A DNA stretch of 5,294 nucleotides from Bacteroidales bacterium (lineage in GTDB: Bacteria; Bacteroidota; Bacteroidia; Bacteroidales; Paludibacteraceae), in the NCBI GenBank assembly GCA_900769035.1, contig CAAGFD010000150.1, positions 1 through 5,294 on the forward strand. Direction: 5' to 3'. Within the stretch, counting starts at the first letter, position 1, and every line of letters starts with the position of its first letter. Made by a program: the position numbers and the translations under genes. The notes under the pieces were generated by a model that worked only from the letters and a program-made list of their open reading frames with translations, did no database searches and had not been told where the DNA came from. This document shows positions 1 through 4,790 of this stretch, piece after piece.

Positions 1-20
1 GACGTGTGCTCTTCCGATCT
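1..20. other. Illumina adapter sequence (artefact), left end
   Basis: These 20 bases match the 3' part of the Illumina TruSeq read-2 adapter, ending in GCTCTTCCGATCT. They are not genomic. The reverse complement of the same adapter sits at the right end of the window. Genuine sequence starts at about base 21, inside the permease gene. Confidence 0.97.
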
Positions 21-634
21 AGGGGGATATAAACTTCTGATTGGTAGTTTCTACCTTTTGTATTATACACACCTACTACATTGAAGTAAATATCGTTAGT
101 GAGTTTTACATTTTTACCTATTGCGCTATCGGGATGTTGAAAAATTTTCTCAGCCAAATCTTTATCTATAACCACTACTTTACGAGACTCTTTATTGTCA
201 ATATCGTTAACAAAACGCCCTGCTACCATATTGAAAACTCGAATCTCCTTGTAGTCGGGTTCAACACCGCTAATGGAGACGCTATTTTCGAGGTTATCAT
301 AGTATAATACACCGTTATTAACATCGGCAACAGCCGAGAAATACTCTATATCCTTTATACTTTTTCGGAGGAAATTGATATCATATTCTGTAAAGTCGAT
401 TTTTCTCCATTGTTTTTTACCACCATAAGGTTTGGAAGTATATCCGCCATATACCGACACGGCATTCCTACTCATGTAATCGAAATTACCGAGCATAGCA
501 TTTTTCAGTCCGTTACCACAAGCAAGCAGAGAAACGAGCATAAAAATACCCCATGAGATAGCAAAGCCTGTAAGGAAAGTACGTAATTTATTACTTTTTA
601 ATGATGCAAATATTTCTTCCAGAATATCTTTCAT
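21..634 (-). CDS. MacB-type ABC transporter permease, N-terminal part (truncated by window end)
   Basis: This is the first 204 codons of an inner-membrane ABC permease of the MacB/FtsX type; the frame stays open to the adapter junction. Residues 1-20 (ending in SNKLRTF) are the cytoplasmic lead-in and about 20-39 form the first membrane helix (LTGFAISWGIFMLVSLLACG), followed by GNGL. Residues from about 45 on are the start of the periplasmic MacB_PCD-like domain, with family-typical stretches such as SGVEPDY, AGRF, VVVIDK and IGKNVKL. The missing part should hold the rest of this domain and three C-terminal helices; full-length members are about 400 residues. It begins 29 bases after the ABC ATPase stop, in the same direction, so the two almost certainly form one transporter. 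No Shine-Dalgarno is seen before the ATG. The substrate cannot be told; relatives move lipoproteins, peptides, toxins or drugs out of the inner membrane. Confidence 0.93.
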
Positions 635-663
635 TATAGATAATGTATAAAATAATAAGATGA

Positions 664-1323
664 TTACTCTACAATAATACCATCTTTGAGTCGGATAATA
701 GAGTCTGTTTTATCAGCGATTTCTTGGGCATGGGTAACTACAATCATCGTAATACCCTCTTTAGAGACGTCGTGAAGGAGATTGATAACATCGAGCGACG
801 TTTTAGAATCGAGGGCTCCGGTAGGTTCGTCAGCCAAGATGATACGAGGCTTAGCAATCAAGGCACGAGCGATAGCAACTCTCTGTTTTTGCCCACCGGA
901 GAGCTGATTAGGGAAATGATTAGCCCAATCAGTCAGTCCGACGCGCTCCAGATACTCCATGGCTATCATATTACGTTTCTTACGAGAAACACCTTGATAA
1001 TAAAGAGGTAAAGCCACATTCTCCTGCGCAGTCTTAAAATTCAACAAGTTAAAACTCTGAAATATAAATCCGATGTAATGATTGCGAAACTGTGCAGCCT
1101 CTTTCTCCGATAGATTCTTTATCAATTTGTTATCAAGCCAATATTCACCTTGATCGTAAGAGTCCAAAACACCGAGGATATTCAACAAAGTGGATTTGCC
1201 GGAGCCGGATGCCCCCATAATGGATACAAAAGCACCCTGCTCTATTTGCAAATTTATCCCCTTTAATACGTGTAAAGGCGTTGAAGTGTAATAAGTCTTA
1301 TGAATATCCTTTAATAATATCAT
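664..1323 (-). CDS. ABC transporter ATP-binding protein (MacB/LolD type)
   Basis: This 219-residue protein is a complete ATPase subunit that would dimerise at the cytoplasmic face and power the adjacent permease by ATP hydrolysis. All motifs are intact: Walker A GASGSGKST at 37-45, Q-loop Gln89, signature LSGGQ at 141-145, Walker B IILADE at 161-166 with catalytic Glu166, D-loop ALDS at 170-173, and H-loop His198 in VVTH. The length, the FQSFNLL stretch after the Q-loop and the DEPTGALDS sequence are typical of the MacB/LolD/FtsE group, which works with FtsX-fold permeases; this fits the next gene. The ATG lies only 6 bases after the stop of the PspC gene, so the genes are probably co-transcribed. 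No Shine-Dalgarno is visible. LolD itself is possible, but the permease with a MacB-like periplasmic domain does not single it out. The family call is firm; the substrate is unknown. Confidence 0.97.
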   Translation of the reverse strand: MILLKDIHKTYYTSTPLHVLKGINLQIEQGAFVSIMGASGSGKSTLLNILGVLDSYDQGEYWLDNKLIKNLSEKEAAQFRNHYIGFIFQSFNLLNFKTAQENVALPLYYQGVSRKKRNMIAMEYLERVGLTDWANHFPNQLSGGQKQRVAIARALIAKPRIILADEPTGALDSKTSLDVINLLHDVSKEGITMIVVTHAQEIADKTDSIIRLKDGIIVE

Positions 1324-1329
1324 AATAAA

Positions 1330-1548
1330 TCACTGAATTTCGGTAGTATTACCTGAATTTGACGATGCATTAGGTATTATTATTGCCATAATGATGTAGC
1401 AGATAACACCTGCAAAGCATGTAAAAATAGTTAGAAACACATACGCTACTCTAACAAGAGTAACATCTACATCGAAATACTCTGCCAATCCGGCGAGTAC
1501 ACCGCTTATTTTCTTATCTGCGGATTTGGTTAATTTTTTATTTGCCAT
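1330..1548 (-). CDS. Small PspC-domain membrane protein
   Basis: This 72-residue protein is nearly all PspC domain (about residues 4-60). It has the family hallmarks: a basic start (KKLTKSADKK), ISGVLAGLAEYFDVDVTLVRVAYV, then a hydrophobic segment of roughly residues 31-58 ending in YIIMAIIIP. The tail (about 61-72) is short and polar. In enterobacteria PspC belongs to the phage-shock envelope-stress response; stand-alone PspC proteins in Bacteroidota are mostly uncharacterised, so a stress role here is inference. It is the first gene of a tight operon, 6 bases ahead of the ABC ATPase, which suggests a regulatory or accessory part in that transporter's envelope function. A candidate promoter lies about 145 bases upstream of the ATG, and the leader carries short tandem repeats. 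The ATG is preceded by an A-rich stretch without Shine-Dalgarno, as usual in this phylum. Confidence 0.92.
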   Translation of the reverse strand: MANKKLTKSADKKISGVLAGLAEYFDVDVTLVRVAYVFLTIFTCFAGVICYIIMAIIIPNASSNSGNTTEIQ

Positions 1549-1578
1549 CTTTTCTTTTAATTAATTGGTTTTACTATA

Positions 1579-1616
1579 TACGCATTTTTATTAAATACGT
1601 ATTTTTATTATTACGC
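1579..1616. repeat. Short tandem repeats, 17-base period, in the pspC leader
   Basis: TACGCATTTTTATTA (1579-1593) is repeated with one change as TACGTATTTTTATTA (1596-1610), 17 bases on. A third, shortened TACGC starts at 1612. They lie between the candidate promoter and the start codon of the PspC gene, so they would be transcribed. They may bind a regulator or be low-complexity drift. Confidence 0.6.
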
Positions 1617-1692
1617 TAAAAGGAAATATCATCAAACTGCATATTTATCGATAAACGATAATAAAGTGCTTGGATTTTCCCTTTCAACAATG

Positions 1693-1723
1693 CAAAGTTA
1701 CGTATTTATATGTACTATGCAAT
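1693..1723 (-). promoter_or_regulatory. Candidate Bacteroidota-type promoter for the PspC-ABC operon
   Basis: On the minus strand, ATTG (plus 1720-1723) is followed after exactly 19 bases by TAACTTTG (plus 1693-1700). This matches the Bacteroidota sigma factor pattern of a -33 TTTG-like box and a -7 TAnnTTTG box; the -33 box has one mismatch. Transcription would start near 1686 and give a leader of about 140 bases before the ATG at 1548. Confidence 0.55.
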
Positions 1724-1769
1724 ACACACAACTGAACTTTTTGAAAATAATTTTTCCTTGAGAATATAT

Positions 1770-1788
1770 AATATTGATTATCAATATT
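1770..1788. repeat. 19-base perfect inverted repeat, possible operator
   Basis: AATATTGAT and ATCAATATT form 9-base arms around a single central T. The site lies about 47 bases upstream of the candidate -33 box of the PspC operon and is not followed by a T-run on either strand, so it looks more like a dimeric protein-binding site than a terminator. AT-rich DNA makes such palindromes more likely by chance, so the operator reading is inference. Confidence 0.45.
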
Positions 1789-1871
1789 GCCTATAATACT
1801 AAGTATAAAATAAATATATGGGAAGGATACAAAAAGGGGTATGACACGGCAAAATTTAACATTTCAAATGC

Positions 1872-1931
1872 AAAAAAAAGCAAGAAATCCATTGCCGGGC
1901 GGAAAAAAGCGAGGGGAAAGGAAGTCACCTC
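1872..1931 (-). terminator. Weak tandem terminator candidates after the EamA transporter
   Basis: Just past and overlapping the transporter stop, the minus strand has two short stems, each followed by T's. The first pairs GAGG with CCTC (plus 1928-1931 and 1911-1914), then GC and six T's (1903-1908). The second pairs GCAA with TTGC (plus 1892-1895 and 1880-1883), then eight T's (1872-1879). Each stem is only 4 bp, so termination here is plausible but weakly supported. The rest of the 381-base stretch 1549-1929 holds the promoter, inverted repeat and tandem repeats listed separately, and no gene I can support. Confidence 0.3.
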
Positions 1932-2865
1932 AATGGCGCGGGAACTTAAGTTTTGGAAACATCTTACGAATGCGCACTAAATAACCGGACATATTGCCTC
2001 CTGCAACTACCATAGAAACGGCGACAATAATAAGCACTAAACCAATACATTCGCGCACCGTGAGAGTTTCGCCGAAAATGGTAATACCGAAAAATACGGC
2101 AGTTACCGGCTCAAGAGCACCGAGAATAGCTGTAGGAGTAGGCCCTATATACTTTATGGCATAAGTGGTGCAAACCAGCGAAATGATAGTTGGAAATACT
2201 GCCAATGCCAGCAGATTAAGCCATAAATACCAATGAGTAGGAGTGGTCAACTCCCCCTGATATATCAAAACGGAAATAAGTAATAAAGACCCAAAGAAGA
2301 GAACATATAATATTACCTTTATAGTAGCCACTTTATTGAGCGACGACTTATTCATAAGCACTATATAAATAGCATAAGAGAGAGAAGAAGCAAAGACAAG
2401 CACTGTACCGGTTAAGCTAAGCGTAGTGCCATCTTCTGCCTTATAAAGCAAAGCAATACCCGTGAGGGCAAGAATCAGACAAAGGATAATCTGCACAGAT
2501 AATTTTTCTCGGAAAAAGAACACCATAATGAATGCCACCATGATAGGATATACAAAAAGAAGCGTAGAAGCAATACCGGCATCCATAAAAAGGTAACTCT
2601 TAAAAAGCGTAATCGACGACAAAGCCATTAACATTCCCAAAACAAAAAGAGGAAACAATTGCCGCTTTTCAACCACGAAAGAATGGCCACGGAAGAAGAG
2701 CATCAAAGCCAACAAAGGGATGGCAAAAATGTATCGGAAAAGCAATACCGATACAGGCTCCATTCCATCGGAATATAAAGGCAAAGCAAACAGCGGATTC
2801 ATACCGTATGTTATTGCTGAGATGGCTCCGAAAATATACCCTTTCGCTTTATCGTTCATTTTCAA
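1930..2865 (-). CDS. EamA/DMT-family transporter
   Basis: This 311-residue inner-membrane protein belongs to the drug/metabolite transporter superfamily and has the usual size and ten hydrophobic segments in two EamA repeats (about residues 9-141 and 151-288). Both repeats carry the expected late signature: VYPIMVAFIMVFFFREKLS (105-123) and LEPVTAVFFGITIFGETLT (251-269), each ending in the acidic/basic E-x-L-(S/T) turn. The N-terminus has the family's SAITYGMNPLF stretch. Members export or import metabolites, amino acids or drugs; the substrate cannot be inferred. A basic tail (about 295-311) follows the last helix. Two in-frame ATGs lie two codons apart; I took the first, but the second is equally possible. 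The gene seems to stand alone: tRNA-Asp with its own terminator lies upstream and the PspC operon has its own promoter. I see no convincing promoter, but a strong hairpin lies 27 bases before the ATG. Confidence 0.95.
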   Translation of the reverse strand: MKMNDKAKGYIFGAISAITYGMNPLFALPLYSDGMEPVSVLLFRYIFAIPLLALMLFFRGHSFVVEKRQLFPLFVLGMLMALSSITLFKSYLFMDAGIASTLLFVYPIMVAFIMVFFFREKLSVQIILCLILALTGIALLYKAEDGTTLSLTGTVLVFASSLSYAIYIVLMNKSSLNKVATIKVILYVLFFGSLLLISVLIYQGELTTPTHWYLWLNLLALAVFPTIISLVCTTYAIKYIGPTPTAILGALEPVTAVFFGITIFGETLTVRECIGLVLIIVAVSMVVAGGNMSGYLVRIRKMFPKLKFPRH

Positions 2866-2892
2866 TAGATGTTTTGTTTAATTCTCATCCTC

Positions 2893-2916
2893 ATTGCTCG
2901 GGATAACCCAAGCAAT
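2893..2916 (-). promoter_or_regulatory. 10-bp hairpin in the leader of the EamA transporter gene
   Basis: In minus-strand RNA, ATTGCTTGGG pairs with CCCGAGCAAT (one U-G wobble) around a four-base UUAU loop. It ends 27 bases before the transporter ATG and has no U-run after it, so it is not a standard terminator. It could be an mRNA leader element, or the DNA could be a palindromic protein-binding site. Confidence 0.5.
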
Positions 2917-3055
2917 CTCGTCATTTACGTAGCTCTACCATAAGATTTTGTAATGGCAAAAAGAAGCACAACCGGAGAACATAGTAGAGCCACTACAGAA
3001 AAATCATAAGATTTTGAAAATGAAAAAAGTAGTACCCCCTACCTCAGTGTTTCCT

Positions 3056-3148
3056 CTTTAAGAATAATAATGCGCATGATAGAGTGCTCTTTCAAGAGTC
3101 GGCTCTAATTACGTCAATGCTTTAAGAATAATATTGCGCTTGATAGAG
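3056..3148. repeat. Imperfect 29-base direct repeat, 64 bases apart
   Basis: Copies at 3056-3084 and 3120-3148 match at 27 of 29 positions. Both begin CTTTAAGAATAAT and end TGATAGAG or equivalent. They lie just beyond the tRNA-Asp terminator in the direction of tRNA transcription. The sequence between the copies is not clearly duplicated, apart from loosely similar AAGAG-rich stretches. Confidence 0.75.
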
Positions 3149-3153
3149 CTCAT

Positions 3154-3195
3154 AAAAAAAGAGCGTAAAACAAGTTTTTCACTTGACTTACACTC
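3154..3195 (-). terminator. Rho-independent terminator of tRNA-Asp
   Basis: In minus-strand RNA an outer stem GAGTGTAA/TTACGCTC (8 bp, one wobble; plus 3188-3195 with 3161-3168) encloses an inner CAAGT/ACTTG stem (3181-3185 with 3171-3175) and a GAAAA loop. Seven T's follow (3154-3160). It starts 9 bases after the end of the tRNA, so the tRNA is probably a single-gene transcript. Confidence 0.85.
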
Positions 3196-3203
3196 TATTT
3201 TTG

Positions 3204-3277
3204 CGGTATGGACGGGACTCGAACCCGCGACCCCATGCGTGACAGGCATGTATTCTAACCAGCTGAACTACCACACC
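3204..3277 (-). tRNA. tRNA-Asp (anticodon GTC)
   Basis: This is a complete 74-base cloverleaf. The acceptor stem GGTGTGG/CCATACC has 7 bp (one G-U), the anticodon stem CATGC/GCATG is perfect around the loop CTGTCAC, and the T-stem GCGGG/CCCGT (one G-U) encloses TTCGAGT. The anticodon GTC (plus 3241-3243) reads GAC/GAT, and the unpaired base after the acceptor stem is G, as tRNA-Asp requires for recognition by aspartyl-tRNA synthetase. The CCA end is not encoded and must be added after transcription. The gene has its own promoter (3317-3347) and terminator (3154-3195). Confidence 0.97.
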
Positions 3278-3280
3278 AAA

Positions 3281-3293
3281 TTCGCTTAGCGAA
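3281..3293 (-). promoter_or_regulatory. Small hairpin in the tRNA-Asp 5' leader
   Basis: TTCGC and GCGAA pair around a three-base loop (the DNA is a near-perfect palindrome centred on 3287). It ends 3 bases before the mature 5' end of the tRNA, so it would sit in the precursor trimmed by RNase P. A processing role is inference. Confidence 0.45.
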
Positions 3294-3316
3294 CCATCTT
3301 TCCGTCGAAAGCGTTG

Positions 3317-3347
3317 CAAAGGTACAACTATTTTTGATACTGACAAA
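3317..3347 (-). promoter_or_regulatory. Bacteroidota-type promoter of tRNA-Asp
   Basis: On the minus strand TTTG (plus 3344-3347) is followed after exactly 19 bases by TACCTTTG (plus 3317-3324). This is a full match to the TTTG / TAnnTTTG consensus of the Bacteroidota primary sigma factor. Transcription would start near 3310, about 33 bases before the tRNA. Confidence 0.8.
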
Positions 3348-3432
3348 AATTTTTCGGCATTATTTTGAAATATTTTTGATGTATAAGTTTATCTTGTTGA
3401 TTATAAGGATATTATAAGTGTTTCAACATAAA

Positions 3433-3472
3433 GAAAAATTCCCTAAATAGGAGAAAAAGCCACTGTTTAGGG
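3433..3472 (-). terminator. Terminator downstream of the rhodanese gene
   Basis: CCCTAAA and TTTAGGG (plus 3466-3472 with 3441-3447) form a 7-bp stem around an 18-base loop, followed in minus-strand RNA by AATTTTTCTT. It lies about 70-100 bases past the rhodanese stop codons and upstream of the tRNA promoter. The long loop lowers confidence. The remaining sequence between the tRNA promoter and the rhodanese gene is AT-rich, contains ATTATAAG twice (3400-3407 and 3411-3418), and holds no gene I can support. Confidence 0.55.
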
Positions 3473-3567
3473 CATATTTTATTATGCAAAGGAAATAATT
3501 TACGCAGTGAAATGGCGATAAAACGAAAAAATGAAGCAAAAAATCACTTCACCCAAGGGAAATTTTG

Positions 3568-3927
3568 TCATTGCCAAGCCAAGAAACCCCCGCCTAAATC
3601 AAACCCTTTAAAGCCGTATTTTTGCATTACTACAGCGGCATTATTGCTACGGCGACCGCTACGGCAATATACATAATAGGTTTTTTCCTTATCAAGCTTC
3701 TCTATACCGGCATTAAAAGCTACAGTATCGAGGAAATTAAGTAATATTGCACCCTCTATATGGCCGGCAGCAAACTCTTCGGGGCGACGAACGTCAAGAA
3801 TTACGCCCTCTTTATCCTCTTTTATAGCAACGGAAAACTCCTCTGCCGTCAGCACCTTTACGCTATTCTGCGATTTGCATCCGAAGAAAAACATAAAAAA
3901 CAAAAGTAATAAAACCGATTTCTTCAT
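3568..3927 (-). CDS. Rhodanese-domain lipoprotein, possibly cut short at the C-terminus
   Basis: This 119-residue protein has a lipoprotein signal peptide (MKKSVLLLLFFMFFFGC, lipidated Cys17) and a single rhodanese domain (about 25-119), so it should act in the periplasm, anchored to a membrane. The acidic surface-export signal seen after the Cys of many Bacteroidota surface lipoproteins is absent (CKSQN). Domain hallmarks are DVRRPEEFAAGHIEGA (45-60) and the active-site loop CRSGRRS (88-94) with catalytic Cys88, predicted to carry the persulfide in sulfur transfer. The frame ends at LAWQ-TGA, yet the same frame continues as QNFPWVK and then TGA (3544-3567). Rhodanese domains commonly end in W-x-x-x-x-x-P-V-x, so this tail looks like the true C-terminus lost to a stop codon. 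The core and active site are complete, so the protein may still work. The start lies 6 bases after the T-run of the aquaporin terminator. Confidence 0.9.
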   Translation of the reverse strand: MKKSVLLLLFFMFFFGCKSQNSVKVLTAEEFSVAIKEDKEGVILDVRRPEEFAAGHIEGAILLNFLDTVAFNAGIEKLDKEKTYYVYCRSGRRSNNAAVVMQKYGFKGFDLGGGFLAWQ

Positions 3928-3933
3928 ATACGG

Positions 3934-3971
3934 AAAAAAGTGTGAAGGGAGTATATCTTCCGCCTCACACT
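3934..3971 (-). terminator. Terminator or attenuator between the aquaporin and rhodanese genes
   Basis: AGTGTGA and TCACACT (plus 3965-3971 with 3939-3945) form a 7-bp stem with further partial pairing inside, followed in minus-strand RNA by six T's (3934-3939, sharing one base with the stem). It starts about 20 bases after the aquaporin stop. The T-run ends only 6 bases before the rhodanese ATG, so the hairpin fills that gene's ribosome-binding region. Confidence 0.75.
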
Positions 3972-3991
3972 ATATTAATTAATTTATTGAT

Positions 3992-4654
3992 TTATTTAGA
4001 AAAAATTCTCCATACCAAAGCGGCAAGAGCACCACCAACGAAAGGACCGACAATAAATACCCAAAGTTGATTAAGAGCATCGCCACCTTCAAAAATAGCA
4101 GGGCCGATAGAACGAGCCGGATTTACGGAAGTGCCTGTGTAATGAATACCAACAAGGTGAATAAGAATGAGAGTAATACCGATAGCAAGACCGGCAAAAT
4201 TACCTGCACCCACTTTAGAATCGGTAGTACCAAGAACGACGAGTACGAAAATAAACGTCAACACAATCTCTACGATAAGGCCGTTAACAACGCCACCTGC
4301 ACAGCTATTTGCACCTGTAGTAGTGCCTTGAGCAAGCTCGGGAGCAGTTTGTACAAAAGCGTAAAGAACGCAAGAAGCCAAGATAGCTCCAATTACTTGG
4401 AAAAGCATATACATACCGGCATCTTTACCTGAAATACGCTTAGTAAGAAGGCAACCGAGAGTGATAGCCGGGTTGATATGGCAACCACTGATACCACCTA
4501 TAGTATAAGCCATTGCAATAACTGCAATACCGAAAGCCATAGAAGTACCGACAACGGAAGCGGCATCAACTCCGCAATTAAGACTCACTGCGGCGCCACA
4601 GCCGAGTAACGTCAACACAAAAGTACCGATTAATTCTGCTAAATACTTTTTCAT
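3992..4654 (-). CDS. aqpZ: Aquaporin Z-type water channel (MIP family)
   Basis: This 220-residue inner-membrane protein has six helices and the two half-helix pore loops of the major intrinsic protein family, with NPA boxes at 61-63 (CHINPAIT) and 178-180 (TSVNPARS). Aligned by eye with AqpZ, the four selectivity-filter residues are Phe41, His166, Thr175 and Arg181. That is the narrow, water-type set rather than the Trp/Gly-type set of glycerol facilitators, so rapid water flow in osmotic adjustment is the expected role. The N-terminus (MKKYLAELIGTFVLTLLGCG) and the length fit the family. It is a separate unit: a terminator hairpin lies upstream (4760-4784) and a strong one downstream (3934-3971). 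No clear TAnnTTTG box is seen upstream; the closest is CTCCTTTG on the minus strand (plus 4695-4702). AATAATGTT occurs twice in the leader, 15 bases apart. Confidence is high for MIP family and good for the water-channel subtype. Confidence 0.95.
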   Translation of the reverse strand: MKKYLAELIGTFVLTLLGCGAAVSLNCGVDAASVVGTSMAFGIAVIAMAYTIGGISGCHINPAITLGCLLTKRISGKDAGMYMLFQVIGAILASCVLYAFVQTAPELAQGTTTGANSCAGGVVNGLIVEIVLTFIFVLVVLGTTDSKVGAGNFAGLAIGITLILIHLVGIHYTGTSVNPARSIGPAIFEGGDALNQLWVFIVGPFVGGALAALVWRIFSK

Positions 4655-4759
4655 GAGAATAATGTTTTAGTTAATAATGTTATTGTTAGGATATCAAAGG
4701 AGACCATTAATACATTTCGCTGAAACAACAATAGTATCCAAAGACGGGTTATTTATGCT

Positions 4760-4784
4760 AAAAATCAAGCGGATTAACCTTGAT
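4760..4784 (-). terminator. Terminator after the right-edge gene
   Basis: In minus-strand RNA ATCAAG pairs with CTTGAT (plus 4779-4784 with 4764-4769) around a 9-base loop, followed by a run of T's (4760-4764, sharing one base with the stem). It lies just past the TGA stop of the charged protein. T's flank the hairpin on both sides, but only the downstream run matters for this direction. Confidence 0.6.
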
Positions 4785-4790
4785 AAAAAA

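Larger units (their letters stand above)
2866..3203. other. 338-base intergenic region between tRNA-Asp and the EamA gene
   Basis: No gene is supported here. From left to right it holds the leader hairpin at 2893-2916, a CATAAGATTTTG 12-mer present twice (2939-2950 and 3005-3016), a small GTAG/CTAC stem (2984-2996), a 29-base imperfect direct repeat (3056-3084 and 3120-3148), a CTCTT/AAGAG stem (3087-3098) and the tRNA terminator (3154-3195). I find no clear TAnnTTTG promoter box for the EamA gene. Confidence 0.6.

Noticed and set aside
41..307. Plus-strand open frame of 88 codons
   Set aside because: It lies antisense to the permease, whose minus-strand frame gives a recognisable MacB-type protein; the plus-strand translation has no domain-like pattern.
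724..1011. Plus-strand open frame of 95 codons
   Set aside because: It is antisense to the ABC ATPase, which has every expected motif.
1774..1980. Plus-strand open frame of 68 codons running into the 3' end of the EamA gene
   Set aside because: The product is Lys/Asn-rich, as expected from random AT-rich DNA. It overlaps the transporter's C-terminus and has no recognisable motif or promoter.
3056..3148. CRISPR array
   Set aside because: There are only two imperfect copies, the repeat is AT-rich without a typical CRISPR pattern, and no cas genes are nearby.
3568..3570. TGA reassigned to an amino acid genome-wide
   Set aside because: The other complete genes use TGA or TAA as normal stops, have no internal TGA, and encode tryptophan as TGG.
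4067..4432. Plus-strand open frame of 121 codons
   Set aside because: It is antisense to the aquaporin gene, whose NPA boxes and filter residues leave no doubt about the coding strand.
4695..4726. Promoter for the aquaporin gene (CTCCTTTG with a GTTT-like upstream box)
   Set aside because: The TA of the TAnnTTTG box is missing and the upstream box is degenerate, so it is not listed as a feature.
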